A DNA stretch of 64,000 nt from Gnetum montanum (taxonomy: Eukaryota; Streptophyta; Gnetopsida; Gnetales; Gnetaceae). Below, one piece after another: positions 1 to 10,900 of the stretch. The stretch is from assembly GCA_015680685.1 (NCBI GenBank), contig MNCI01006166.1, forward strand, positions 263,474 through 327,473, written 5' to 3'. The number at the start of each line of letters is the position of its first letter. The stretch's first letter is position 1. The notes below the pieces were generated by a model that worked only from the letters and a program-made list of their open reading frames with translations, ran no database searches and was not told the origin of the DNA. Made by a program: the position numbers and the translations under genes.

Positions 1-929
1 AAGGGGTTGTTGTTGTTGTTGTGGTTGTACTTGAGGGATGTTAGCAGGTGGGATCGTAGGAGGCGGTATGTTATAGTGAGGGGGCTGATGTGGTTGTACA
101 CCAGTCGCAGCCCATTCCCCAGTTACGCTTTGTGTAGGAACACCTTGAACTTGTTGAGTTACAATTGTAAAGGATGCTCCTTGGGTTTGGATTTGTGGTA
201 TATAGTGTGTTGATGTAGAAGCTGGTATTACATATGGCATCCCGATCACTCAGGGTGGGAAGGTTACTCCTACATTATTTTGAGGAGGTTGTACTTTTAA
301 GAACGGGGGTACTATGGTAGCGGGAGGAATAACGAGGGGAAGTGTATTGAATTGCGCATCGATCATAGGAGGAGTCAGGATGAGAGTGGATACCTCTTGT
401 TGAGGCACATGTGCTTGAGTGATTTTAAATGGCTGGAGGGACGTTGTCTCCCCCATGAATGGGTCAAACAATAGGTTTGCGTAAGTTTGTGGGCTGAGGG
501 TATGATATGAATCCTCATGTTCGGATTGAGTCACGAAATCGTCTTCCTCCTCTATTTGGGGGTTTGGCATGGGCTGGTCTAGAGATTGATTCCTTGCTAG
601 GAGGAGTTGGGACATAAGCTCTGAGTAGTGCTCCGGGAGAGGGATGATGTCATAGGGAGAAGGGATGAACTCATGTTCTCCCCTATGAACAGTTCATATT
701 GTCTCTTAGCCTCCATTTCAGTTTGGTCCACTACTAGGCCGGCTTGTATTTTTACGCATATGAAATTATATTGCTCCTGTGTTATAATGTTAAATGATGG
801 GTTCCTCCCTTACAGTCTGAGAGACCAGCAAGGTCCCGCCGTGGGTTGTACTACAGGTTGTTGAATGGCCATGGGGCCTACGATATCTGTGATGGGCTTG
901 GTTGAAGCGTTGGGATTCATAGTGTTCAT
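1..929 (-). pseudogene. gag: gag N-terminal region of element G (decayed, partial)
   Basis: The reading starts at an ATG at 929-927 (Met-Asn-Thr-Met-Asn) and runs leftward off the window. It continues through a stop at 810 to about 665, where a frameshift moves it into the frame used at 615-250. The start matches E gag at 39281 (Met-Asn-Ser-Ile-Asn), as do the shared motif WSLRL/SLRL and a following segment QYN(F/L)(I/L)C.KIQAGL. An acidic stretch (QIEEEDDFVTQSEHED) is followed by a Pro/Gln-rich tail ending in poly-Gln at about 1-30. Gag makes the particle shell in retrotransposons; this N-terminal extension has no domain I can name. One frameshift and at least one CAA-to-TAA stop make it a pseudogene. 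Confidence 0.65.
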
Positions 930-1163
930 GATGAAACGGTTGTGAATGTAACACAGTGGAAGGGATGTGAAACGGGTATACTTATCAGCGTACACCTAAG
1001 TTTGCAGCATGTAGCTTGTTTACACAGCGTGTGGACTAGATCCCAGCGTACAGGCTTCCATGATCAACGTACAGAAACTGATCATGGTGTGTAAGCTGAG
1101 GTTGTGGCGTGCAGACTACGACTATCAATGTGAAGCTAGAGTGGTCAATGTGTTGCAAGTGGT

Positions 1164-1451
1164 GGCAGCGTGCAGACAAAGTTTACAGTGTACAAATTGG
1201 TGTGGCAACGTGTAGACAAAGTTTACAGCATGCAGATAAAGTCTACATCATGCAAAGTGGTGGCAGCGTGCAGACCAAGTCTACAGCGTGTAGATTGGCG
1301 GCAGCGTGTAGACAGGGCTTACAGCATGCAGATTGGCGGTAGCGTGTAGATAGGGCCTACAGCGTGCAGATTGGTGGCACCATGTAGACAGGGTCTACAG
1401 CGTGTAAAGAGGCGGTAGCGTGTAGATAGGGTCTACAGCGTGTAGCGTGGG
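1164..1451. repeat. 38-bp minisatellite in the leader of element G
   Basis: Five consecutive units begin at 1262, 1300, 1338, 1376 and 1414, exactly 38 bp apart. Two less regular units start at 1164 and 1204. Each unit is made of two halves of about 19 bp, both carrying the core GCGTG(T/C)AGA. The array lies between the primer binding site and gag, in what should be the 5' untranslated leader. Looser copies of the GCGTG core continue from 1020 and reappear at 2068-2130 in the LTR. Confidence 0.85.
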
Positions 1452-1616
1452 CCGTGCAGCATGTAGACACTAAGAATGCTGTAGAACAGGGTACAGATCC
1501 GGGAAGTTCAGAACCAGGTTTAGTATTGGCGCAATGTGAATCTGGGAAAACCAGGGTATAGATTTCAAGCACGAGGGTGCATGTATGAGATCAAAGTAGA
1601 TTTAAACAATTTCATG

Positions 1617-1634
1617 GCCCTCCTTCTAGCACCA
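1617..1634 (-). promoter_or_regulatory. Primer binding site of element G
   Basis: The minus-strand sequence TGGTGCTAGAAGGAGGGC lies 5 bases after the LTR end (…CAGTACA at 1640). Element E has TGATGCTAGAAGGAGGGC in the same place (38824-38841), one base different. A conserved site just inside the LTR is what a tRNA primer needs to start minus-strand DNA synthesis. I do not assign the tRNA. Confidence 0.75.
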
Positions 1635-2213
1635 TTTTCTGTACTGTTCGAAATCGTCGGTCGTCGGCTGGAATGGAACAGAGACCAGGAGATCATCGGA
1701 CAAGCACAAAAGACCGTACCTTCGCCTGAGGGCGAGTTGGAACTAACGAAGGTAGAGTACCTTGGGTGGTCCGCACATAGATTAGACAAGGATTTCCCCA
1801 AACATATGCCAATACGCAATACGTTGGGTTAAATGTAAACAGCGTAACAAATGTAAAACTGAGCGTAACTGCATAGAAATATAAACAATAAGCATACAAG
1901 AACAAACGAAAAATTGTAATGAATCTTAGCAAAAGAACTGTGGCAATATCATTGCATAATGGAAATTACAATACACCAGTCTAACGCAGTTGTGGTTCTG
2001 ACACAAGGCGGGTAGAAGGCTTCAGTGGATGCAGTGGGGTTAATGTTCACTGGCTTTGGCTGCAAGCACAGCGTAAAGGCTATATGCTCAACGTGCAGGA
2101 TGGAAGTCTAGCGTGTAGGATTAATGTCTCTGATGTTCTCGATGCCTTTTTTACCCCAGATTTTGCCTAGATCCTTTCAATTTTTCGAACCCCGATCTAG
2201 TCAAAAACTAGGG

Positions 2214-2221
2214 TTTTTATA
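2214..2221 (-). promoter_or_regulatory. TATA box of the element G LTR
   Basis: TATAAAAA on the minus strand, about 650 bp from the LTR start. It would be the U3 core promoter. Confidence 0.45.
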
Positions 2222-2366
2222 CAAGTTTAGACGTTAGACTCAGATATGAGAGGGGATGGTTGGCTGTGGGATGCTGGACTCTCGGATAGGGTGACATGTG
2301 GTGCGTTGATCGAGTGCGAAAGAATAAAATTTTACAAATATACAGTGTGAATCATGCCAGTGTATA

Positions 2367-2418
2367 CACGTTGGGCATGCACGTTGGGCATGCATGCTGG
2401 GCGTACATGCTGGGCGTG
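2367..2418. repeat. 13-bp tandem repeat, four units, in the element G LTR
   Basis: Units CA(C/T)G(T/C)TGGGC(A/G)T(G/A) start at 2367, 2380, 2393 and 2406. The first two are identical. The period of 13 is not a multiple of three, so it is not a coding repeat. Confidence 0.85.
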
Positions 2419-2574
2419 CATGGTGTTCCTGTTCAGCGTGTGTACTCAGGAGTGCATGATTTCAAGGCTAGAACTGGATTTTCGTGAGCCCGCGATGATG
2501 CCCTGTCTCTGAGAGTTGATGCCTTGTACGAAATCTTGCTTTGAAGTGCCTTTTCCATGCAGTCTTTAGAGTCA

Positions 2575-2639
2575 CATGCTGGGTGTACACGTCAGTCGTA
2601 CATGCTGAGCATACATGTGAGGCGTGCACGCTGGGCATG
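2575..2639. repeat. 13-bp tandem repeat, five units, in the element G LTR
   Basis: The same 13-bp unit as at 2367, starting at 2575, 2588, 2601, 2614 and 2627, followed by a partial unit. The two arrays are 156 bp apart in one LTR. The units here differ more from one another than those of the first array. Confidence 0.8.
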
Positions 2640-2889
2640 CACGCTGCATACTGCATACTTAGTGAAAACCAAGTATCTTGAGCTCCAAATTTTCCATGTT
2701 TGATGCCAGATGTCATCGTGGTCTTCTGCGGGTCCTAGGGAACCATTTCTTGTTGAGTTCAACTCTGCTTGAAGCTGTCTGTGGGGTCCTCAAGCTTCAG
2801 TCATGCTGGGGAGCATCATGACTTAGCTCAATTCTTGTTGGAGAAGTACTAAGCTCAGAATTTTGTGGTGTTTCACCCCCCATGACTAT

Positions 2890-4845
2890 AGATGTTGCCA
2901 CTATTGGTACTACTCCTATGGTTGTGGTGGAGATCCACTTAGATAATAAGCTTGTTGTTGTTGATAGAATTATCTTGGATTGCCTTGAGGATAAGATAAT
3001 CTTCTAGGTGCTTGCCTTCTTGCTAGTTTAGGATTCAATGCGTACATCCTAGACTCTTGCAAGTGTGACACAATAGGTCAACATTCTTTAGGATGTTCGT
3101 ATTGGAAAATTTCACATCCATCATCATCATCTAATTTTGACTTCACAACCTTTTCTATTACCGCAGCCTTGCCCTTACCTCTTTGGTAGGCACATTTAGC
3201 TTCTTTCTGTCTCTTGTAGTTACGATTAATACTATGCTCTCTTGATTCATTTATAATTTTTAGAGTAGTTTGGAATTTTTCATCAAAAGCATTCCATAAT
3301 TTATCAACCTTAGTTGATATATGAGAAATAGATTTTTTGATTAGCAAGGTTTTTCACTACACCACCTCATCAAGTGGTGACTCCTCCTTGTTGTTGCTAA
3401 ATCAGACCTCCCTTTTTTTTGATAGAAGGATCCCTATTATATTCCTTAGGACTCTCCCATTTCTTTAGTTCTCCTTCTTCCTTTGCTACCTACTCTATTA
3501 ATCTTTGGATCTGATGGGATCTAAGTTCTGATAGTTACCCTTGGGCATAAACCCCAAGAGTTCTTCTTGTTTCTGATTTGAGTCCATCTATGATGTGGTG
3601 AAGTTGTTCTTGCTAAGAATAACCATAGCTAGGGCATTAGTGTATGAGATAATAGTCTTTACCCATGGCAACGTCCAAGGGTTCATGTGTTCCTTGCTTC
3701 CATCCTTGGATTTGCCTTCTTAGATTAGACACTCAGGAGTACATATAGTATTTACCATTGAACAACTTTAACATTGTACCACTGCATATGGATTCTAGCT
3801 CTAAGGATTGATACTAGCTTTTAGCTTCCTTGATGAGTGTCCTAAGAAATAACTTTAATTTTTGCCAATCATTTTCAATATTTCGTAAGAAATAGGCATC
3901 ATGAAAGGCTTGAGGATGTGTTTATGGATAAGAGTTATATCCTCCCTCAAATTTAGGAATATTGTTCATGTTAAGTTGCTTGATCCAACTATCTTTCACA
4001 TGCCTAGTTGGAACTTTCACTAGCTTTGCAATGTTAAGCATGCTTCAAGTTGCCAATAGAGGATCATCATGATCATTATTTCAATGATGCCTATGATGTC
4101 CTCTACTACCCCTTCATTCATGATGGGCTTGACGATCATTATTGTCTTGCTGTTCACCTTCATCATGTTTTTCCTTTCTGCAATGTCTATCAAAACTAGA
4201 AGAGGAAGAAGAAGATGCAGACAAAGAGGACAAAGAGAGAGAAGGACTACCACCACCATGGTGTCTTCCATCACCTCTACACTTATCATGGCCACTTTCA
4301 TTAGCTTTCTTGTCATCTTGGTGCTTGCTAGAGCCCTTGCTTTGACTCCTACTTTTTCCTAAACTTGGATTGTTGATAGTGGACTACAACTTTAGGTTCA
4401 AGCCCCCATAACTTATATCAAGGGGCGGAGAATCTTCATGTTGAGAATCCCTAGAGGAAGAATCCTCATTGTCATTTTGGTTAAGTAGGAACAAGGGATT
4501 GGTGAACCATTTTCCCTTCATAGCCTCATGGTGCTTCTCTTGATGTCAATCTCTCTTATGTTGTGTTTCAGTGGGATGATAGTCTTGATAGTCATAGTCA
4601 TGCACACCATTCTCTTCTTGAAGAACCTAGATGCCCAACCTCATAGGAGTTTGGAGTAGCATCTTTGCCATAGATTGATTAAGAGGCATTACAATGTTTC
4701 ACTCCATATCTCGCCACTATAGTTGTTCATCTTGATGTAGGATAAAGGTGGAATTAGGCACATACTCATCTAAATGAGTATGTACCACCTTTCATTCTTG
4801 AGGCAATAGTGGTTTAGTATCATTGCGCTTGTGATAAGAAGGCAT
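2890..4845 (-). pseudogene. gag: gag of element D' (decayed)
   Basis: Reading starts at ATG 4845-4843 and keeps one frame to about 3410, where a homopolymer run shifts it by one. The C-terminal part is then open at 3347-3078. The retrotransposon gag core is recognisable: NNIPKFEGGYN, then END-WQKLKLF, EPLDVAMGKDYY, HHIIDGL and RRTLGVYAQG. These match the gag of A and C almost position by position. The C-terminal motif FQYEHPKEC corresponds to CQYEYPKGYC in C. An N-terminal Ser-rich acidic region precedes the core. Several in-frame stops are TAG, TAA or TGA where A or C has a sense codon. Gag should build the particle and bind RNA. Confidence 0.75.
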
Positions 4846-4980
4846 CCTACAATTAGAATAAAATATTAGTGTGCTTAAATTATTATATTTATTTTGAGAA
4901 TGATTTTGACCTTAAGGTCTGTCCAATGATGTTAATGATTTTTACTATGCCTAGATAGTGCATGTTTGAAATAAAAAGAG

Positions 4981-4998
4981 TCCTTGACAATGGCACCA
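4981..4998 (-). promoter_or_regulatory. tRNA-Asp type primer binding site of element D'
   Basis: The minus strand reads TGGTGCCATTGTCAAGGA one base inside the LTR end. It matches 13 of 18 bases of the complement of the plant tRNA-Asp(GTC) 3' end (TGGCGCCGTTGCCGGGGA), and all five differences are transitions. Confidence 0.75.
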
Positions 4999-4999
4999 A

Positions 5000-5869
5000 T
5001 GATGAGCAGGAAGTATCTCTACACTCAACCATATGAATCAATAAGCGTTCACGTGTGATTTAGTCAAATTCCATGGACCCTATGTCTTTTAGTACACTAG
5101 CCTCTAGGAAGTGAACTTGCCCTAATAGTCATTCATTATCTTTCCAATTACACTTGTGATATGTAGAGGTATTATTAAGTGTAATTGAGGTGTATGATTT
5201 TTATTATTTTTTATGTTTTATGTGTTGGATGCTTAAGATAAAGGATGAAAAGAATGAATTAATTTAATTGTTGATTTAATCTAACTAACTAACCAATATC
5301 TAACTAATCCTAACATAAGCATCTGGTCCCACTTTTTGTACACATCCTAAACACATATAACACTGTTGGGTTACCAAACGTTAAGCGTTATTGGGATTAC
5401 CAAGTGTCATGCACATGCTTGAAGTGGTCGTACTTATGTGCTTCATTAATTGCTATTTAAGCTAGCTAGCTTTGTTAACTTAATTAGCTTAAGTTACTTA
5501 AAAGCATTAAATAAAATTGCTAAAAACATTAAATGCATGAAGAAAATATTTAATCTAGCCAAAGTGCTGCAAGGTTTATTAGAAAGCTTTTCTTTATTGC
5601 CACACACACTGCTGTGCTCAGGTACAACAGTGCTTGAATAAAGATCTGTACACTCAATGACTCCTACTATGGGCACTTGGGAAATATTCTAACTTTGGGG
5701 AAAAGAAACTGTAAGAGCTTCACTACAACTATGATAAGACATGCCATAAAAATGGTAGGTGAGCATGTATTTATAGGAAAAAATAGACACTATGTCGATG
5801 GGGCCACATTAATGCATCAAATCATGCATCAATGGGGCCTAATCGACACACCTAATCCATGATTCATCA
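5000..5869 (-). repeat. 5' LTR of element D'
   Basis: 870 bp bounded by TGATGAG (5000) and TTCATCA (5869), so both termini carry TGAT(G/T)… inverted ends. TATAAATA lies on the minus strand at 5775-5768, near the start of the LTR as transcribed. The primer binding site follows directly. The end TACACTCAACCATATGAA is shared with the LTR ends of A and C, placing D' in the same wider family. Confidence 0.75.
5768..5775 (-). promoter_or_regulatory. TATA box of the element D' LTR
   Basis: TATAAATA on the minus strand, about 95 bp into the LTR. Confidence 0.5.
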
Positions 5870-5874
5870 AATGG

Positions 5875-7130
5875 AATAACAAGAAGAATGAATAGTTTCT
5901 TCATAGAGTCAAGTAATTCATGGAAATTTAAGATAATCTATATAAGATCTATGTAGATGAATTAATTTTATGGTATATTCTAGAAGAAAATTAGCAAAGA
6001 GTCTTACAAGATACACATGAAGGACCATGTGGTAATCACTACATAGTAAGAAGGACTACTATGAAAATTTTTGTGTTAGTTTATTTCTTGCCTACCATAT
6101 TCAACGATGCACATCAATTTGCATAATCTTGTGAAAGATGTCAAAGAGATAAAGGACATATAGCTAGGCATGAAGAACCACAACCATATATACAACCATT
6201 AGAACCATTTGACATTTGGGGGAATATATTTTAAGGGATCCATTACACCAATGTTAAATAAAAAGTTATACATAATTATGATTATTGACTATTACACTAA
6301 GTGGATAGAAGCAGCTATAGTCAAGGATTGTATAACAACCGTGGCTATAAGTTTTTTTCATCAACATATTTTAAATAGATTTGGAGTATCTAAAATATTG
6401 ATCTCAAATAATTAGACATATTTCATCAAAACTACATTTAAGAAATTAATGCAATGCCTTGGGGTTAACTATAAACTCACTACACCATATCATCCCTATG
6501 TAAATGGCCAAGCTCAAGTCACTAATAGAGAACATGCATATTAATGAGAACTATTTGTAGGTATATGAAGGAGTGGAGTACTAAGCTTAACAATGCTCTA
6601 TGGGCATATTAATAAACCTAAAAATTTTCTATAGGATATTCTGTATATGAACTTGTATATGGAAAGTTACGTACTTTTCTAATTCAAGTAGAAATCAATA
6701 CCCTAATCACCACATGTTCACTTGACTTAAATGTAAACCTTGCCCAAAAGGAATGATTAATGAATCTTAATTGTTAGACAAAAATCAATTAGTTACTTAA
6801 ATATGTAATAAGATTCATAAGAAGTATAGAAAGTGTTGCCATGATACTAGGATTAGATAGGTTTTTATTAGACTAAGAAATAGATTCCTATACTATAAGC
6901 CAAACCATGTCACTGAAAAGACTAAGTTTCAAACCTTATTGAAAGAATCCTATATTTTCTATGCTACATATCAATTTGGCTCCATGAAAATCTATCACCC
7001 AAACAAATCACAAAAACTTGTCCTTATTAATATTCAATAATTTAAACCATTTTACAACTTTCCAGCATTAAGAGACTCTACTATAGTTCATACTCAAACA
7101 AAATCTCGTTCAATCTTCTATATTTCCTAC
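5875..7130 (+). pseudogene. pol: integrase region of pol, element D (decayed)
   Basis: The start shows the zinc-binding region with CERCQRDKGHIARHEEP at about 6130-6180, followed by LEPFDIWG as in C and B. The core at 6209-6415 is open and reads YTKWIEAAIVKDCITT, RFGVSKILIS and, further on, YHPYVNGQAQVTN. The catalytic triad is lost: the first Asp is Tyr, the second Asn (ISNN for ISDN), and the Glu after NGQ is Gln. A frameshift precedes 6209 and stops follow. The protein would have joined element DNA to the chromosome. It aligns with the integrase of C at 28130-29310. Confidence 0.8.
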
Positions 7131-7685
7131 TTAGATAATAGTCACGGGGGAGTTGTTCCTTATTTTATTACCTTGATTTCTTTTCTTTCACACTTTTGAT
7201 TGCTTTTCCAAGTCTTTGATATCTTTTTGATTCTTAATATCTTTGTAATTCTTTAATATCTTTCATATTCTTTAATCTTTTTATAATTCTTATCAATTTT
7301 CTAATTCTTGATATTTTCTAAATTCTCCATACATTTTTCTCTTCTTGCAAATCTTTGATTTGTTTATAAACTTTTTCATTTTTGAAGTCCATGTTTTTGT
7401 TGATTTTTATAATAGAAGTATCATTAATAAGCAAGATGTAGTTTGAACAACAAGAAATTTGTCCTAAAATAAAGCTATGATCATTATGCCTTGATGAAAA
7501 GGTAAAAAACCAGATGGAAATGAAAAATGTGTGACATTAAGAAGATTTGTTAATTCTCTAAGCTTCTTTTATGGGTCTCATTACGTTGTGTGATTGTATC
7601 ATTACTTATGTTCTAATCTTAGCTGGAAGCATGTTCTTAAATAAGTGTAGCCTTGCCATGTTACTAGAAAGACATATTACCCATA
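7131..7685 (+). other. Non-coding 3' spacer of element D
   Basis: 7140-7430 is a T-rich run with repeated CTTTGATATCTTT-like motifs, in the same position after the coding region as the T-rich run after gag in element A (17830-17940). 7430-7685 has no recognisable coding potential. Confidence 0.5.
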
Positions 7686-8245
7686 TGATGAAACACTTTT
7701 TTTAAGAACTACGATATCATAGATGCAATATCCTAGCCTTATATATGATGTCATAGATACAATGTAGTGGGCCATGGTCATGCCTATAAATACGAGCCCA
7801 CCATCATGTCAAAAAACGTTTTTGGCCAACACTTAATAAAATTCTTATAGTTTATTTTCGTAAAGTTAGAGTTAGCTATGAATGCCTATGGTGTAGTGAT
7901 TAACAGTTGTACGGTATCTTTATTTGAGTGGATTATTCATGGATACAATTCATGACCAATAATAGAGATCAAGATTGTTCGTCATCATTGCAGCATATCA
8001 CATAGAATAGATTTACTTCTCTATGTTGTTTATGTTTACCATGCCATTTACATTTCTTAAGTCTTTTACCATTACCATGTTCATTAGTAATGATAGAATA
8101 AGTATGATTAGTTTCAAGTATAAAGTGTAATTGTTTGATAATCCAAAATGACTTTGCTTAATTCACTCAGTAGTAAAGTTACTTGGTAATCTTAGTAATA
8201 ATTACATCAACCTAGGATGTGTACAAAAAACCAAGAATAGATACT
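7686..8245 (+). repeat. 5' LTR of element C, left part
   Basis: Starts TGATGAAAC and matches 33918 onward. It is cut at 8245 by the insertion of B. TATAAATA is at 7785-7792 and a GATATC-bearing stretch precedes it. The rest of the LTR resumes at 22777. Confidence 0.8.
7785..7792 (+). promoter_or_regulatory. TATA box of the element C 5' LTR
   Basis: TATAAATA within GCCTATAAATACGAGCCC. The 3' LTR has CATAAATA at 34016-34023, a decayed copy. Confidence 0.6.
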
Positions 8246-9501
8246 TGACAAGTCAGGAAAAATTCGATGCTAGATACCTTTTAAAATTTATCTTTCTTTC
8301 ATTGTAGAGAAGTCACATCATCTGTGATTGACCCACGAGTCATATCCATGGAGGAACAGTCCAAAGTCTAAAGATCATCAAGATAATAAATAAGTAGAAT
8401 TGAATATAATTAAATTCCACACCTATGACTATCACTCATAAGTATAATCATAAATTTTTATCCTAAATTTTGATATTAAGTTTAAGAATAAAAATGAATA
8501 ATTAAATCAAATTGAAATTGTAAATAATAATTCAAGATCACAACAGAGACTTTGCTTGATTTGCAATTCTACCTTGTTTTCAGAATGTAGTAACTCCAAT
8601 AGCCGACTGATGGGCTTTAAGAATTTTCACAAGGTTTAAAAGATCCTCAACATAGATAACAAGAACAATTGATCTCAATTTGATGTGGAATCTGCTTAGG
8701 TATCAATTCTTCCTCTTTCTTATTCTTTATTCTATTTTTTTAAGGAAAATGCAAATAATAATAATAATAATTATTATTTCCCTCTCACAATGTGGGATGT
8801 ATTATTTATACTCCCAAATGTTTAAAAATAATCAAATCAATCATAGTTTGATAACATGCCTAATCCATGATTATAGCAGTAATGTCAGGATTGTGGTCTT
8901 CATTTATCATGAGACCCTATTGCCTCTTGTTCATTGCCATCACTGCCCTTGCTGTGCACTTGCCATCGCTGCTTCATGTTGCTATCGCTTGTTTGCTATT
9001 GCGGCTACCTGCCATGCTATGCACTTGCTCTAATCCGCTTGTCATTGCCTGTTGTTGTTGCATCATGCATGTTATTGGAAACCCTCGCTACCTACAATAG
9101 TAAAACCCTCGCTGCCTACACCAGCTACTTACACTGCTTCCTGTCGCTACCTCATGCACATGGCAAAGTGTGAGTGGATCCAAAATTTGAAGCTTGGTGC
9201 ACAGAACAAGCAACCCTAGATTTTCGAGAAAAGCAACCACACATGGAGGCAGGCATACAAGATCGTCCTTGCAGATCGGGCAACCCTGGATGCTGAAGCT
9301 GTACTTCACTAGAATAGTAGCCCATGTTGTCACCGCTACTGTTAGTGCCACCAATGTAGATGGGCTTGTTGCCCAAATTCTATTAACTATAGTTCTTAAA
9401 ATAATATTTATATAATATATAGAATTATATATATGCATAAGATATATGTATTTAAATATAATCATATATCATATTAAAATCAATAAACTAATTCTTATCA
9501 T
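8246..9501 (-). repeat. 3' LTR of element B (lacks its first ~110 bp)
   Basis: Matches 21339-22660 along its whole length but ends at an ambiguous base at 9502, where the other LTR continues for another 111 bp to its terminus. The missing part is the start of U3 as transcribed. It contains a (TAA)n microsatellite near 8756-8780. TATTTATA at 8813-8820 is the minus-strand TATA box. Confidence 0.85.
8813..8820 (-). promoter_or_regulatory. TATA box of the element B 3' LTR
   Basis: TATAAATA on the minus strand, conserved in the other LTR at 21898-21905. Confidence 0.55.
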
Positions 9502-9502
9502 N
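9502..9502. other. Ambiguous base N, possible assembly join
   Basis: This is the only N in the window. The two LTRs of B stop matching at this point. Downstream sequence 9503-9728 is unlike the LTR and leads into the end of integrase. Confidence 0.9.
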
Positions 9503-9728
9503 ATGCCTAGCTATAAAGGAAAAAATAAAAATAAAACATTAATAGACATGTAGGTGTGAATAAAATTAGGCTATTGTTATTCCAAAATCTTAACAAAAAC
9601 AAAAATTTAACTTTTTGTCAAAATGTTCAAATATTTATTTACTAATTATGTATGTGTGCTTTTTTCTCTTTTGTTGATCAATTTTTATTCTTAGATATGA
9701 GTCCACATATAACTCGGTTAGGAAGGCC

Positions 9729-10900
9729 CTACCTAAGATTACTTGGACTTAACATCACCTCTTTCATACTTGGGCTTACTTTGAGGATGAAAGAGTCTAG
9801 TTGAGGGGTACATTTAAGAGCTAGGACTTCTAATGGATGGTTCTCATGTAATTCATTCGTAGTGGGATAAGTTGGGTTACTTTGCTCTATTAATTCATCT
9901 TCTTCGGGTTCCTCAATGTGGTGTTGATGATATAACTTAAGTCTTTGACCATTGACTAGGAATGTTATTGAGGAATCATCAATAGGTGATATGAGGATAC
10001 TTCCATTATCATGGGGTTGAACAACTAAATAAGGGCCTTCCCATCTAGTCATTAATTTCCTTGGAAATTTATGTAATCTCATATTGTAAAGTAAAACTTT
10101 ATCACCTATAAAAAAAGGTTTTTTTAAAGATACTCTTATCATGTAATGTTTTCATTTGTCTTTTTACAATTTTTTTCTTGTTCAAAGCATGTAGCTTTAT
10201 TTCATCAAGTTCATGAAGTTGATTAATTCTAGAGGCTTGGTTCATGCCTTCATCAAAATTAAGCTATTAGGCTAATCTTAAAGATTGATATTTTAGTTCA
10301 ACTGGTAATAGACACAACTTACCATAAACCAATTGATAAGGTGAATATCCTAAACTTGGTTTATAAGTAATTCTATAAGCCCAAAGTACATCTTGTAATC
10401 TTTAGGCCAATCCTTTCATTTAGTACATGTAGTTATTCTTAATATATTTAGGATAATTCTATTAGCATTTTCAACTTGGCCATTTGTTTGAGGATGATAG
10501 GCAGTAGCTATTTTATGTTGGATACCACAAGACTTAAGGAAATTTCTTATTATTTTATTTACAAAATAAGTTCCTTTGTCACTAATGATTGCTTGTGGAG
10601 TTCCAAAATGTGTTATAATATTTTCATTAAGGAATGCTACAACTACCTTAACATTATTTGTTGGGATGACTTTTTCTTCAACCCATTTGCTAACATAGTC
10701 GATTAGACTAAAATGTACTAACATCCATTAGATGGTGATAATGGTCCTAAAAAGTCTATACCCCACACATCAAATGGTTTTGTTATTAAAATGGGTTTTA
10801 AGGGAATTTCATGTCTTTTTTTGAGGGCTTTCATTAATTGACATTTATCACACTCTTGCACATACTTATGTGCATCTTTAACAATTGAGGGCTAGTAAAT
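9729..10900 (-). pseudogene. pol: integrase of element B (decayed)
   Basis: From 10900 downward: a zinc-binding end (CDKCQLMKALKKRHEIP), the catalytic core and a C-terminal tail. The first Asp is in VWGIDFLGPLS near 10765, the second in AIISDKGTYF and the Glu in HPQTNGQVENANR, so the DDE triad is visible. The core is open at 10724-10416. The C-terminal region open at 10142-9729 carries the GPY/F-type motif TRWEGPYLV and then an acidic tail. No chromodomain is seen, as expected for Athila. Stops and a frameshift lie between 10416 and 10142. It should integrate element DNA. Confidence 0.85.

Larger units (their letters stand above)
1..2875 (-). mobile_element. Tat-like Ty3/gypsy retrotransposon (element G), 5' part, cut by window edge
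   Basis: Reading on the minus strand, the element starts with an LTR at 2875 (TGAAACACC), has a primer binding site at 1617-1634, a leader with a minisatellite, and the N-terminal part of gag running off the left edge. The LTR start and primer site are nearly the same as in element E (36936-55935), and the first residues of gag also match E, so both belong to one family. E carries the second RNase H typical of the Tat lineage, so the lineage of G is inferred through E. G is inserted in the gag region of element D'. The second target-site copy lies outside the window. Confidence 0.8.
1640..2875 (-). repeat. 5' LTR of element G
   Basis: On the minus strand it starts TGAAACACC at 2875 and ends CAGTACA at 1640, 1236 bp, with the primer binding site directly after. 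The start is the same as in the LTRs of E. A TATA-like TATAAAAA lies at 2221-2214. It contains two arrays of a 13-bp repeat. The second LTR is beyond the left edge, so the ends rest on TG/CA, the primer site and comparison with E. Confidence 0.75.
2876..5869 (-). mobile_element. Athila-like Ty3/gypsy element (D'), 5' part with gag
   Basis: Minus-strand order: LTR (5869-5000), tRNA-Asp type primer binding site (4998-4981), gag (4845 to about 2890), then interruption by element G at 2875/2876. Its right end abuts integrase sequence of the + strand element D. Comparison with integrase of element C (28168-28200, GAATGG followed by GATAAAA) shows that D' landed inside that coding sequence. The other LTR and any pol lie outside the window. 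Confidence 0.75.
5870..7685 (+). mobile_element. Athila-like Ty3/gypsy element D, left piece (integrase and 3' spacer)
   Basis: The left piece of the oldest element in the window. It starts inside integrase because D' inserted there, and ends at 7685 where element C inserted. The next piece is at 34754-35990 and the last at 58459 onward. The integrase is homologous to that of C. Earlier pol and gag would lie left of the window. Confidence 0.65.

Noticed and set aside
1164-1451. Regular repeat that could suggest a CRISPR array
   Set aside because: Units are directly adjacent, without unique spacers, and the context is a plant retrotransposon leader.
1536-1832. 98-codon open frame on the + strand across the element G LTR end
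   Set aside because: It runs across the primer binding site and LTR boundary, so it is very unlikely to be coding.
4069-4362. Open frames on the + strand opposite gag of D'
   Set aside because: They are the other strand of the real gag reading; composition is Ile/Met/Ser-rich with no motif.
8680-9465. Several overlapping open frames on both strands in this LTR
   Set aside because: They lie inside the LTR of B, have no motif, and are not kept in the other LTR copy.
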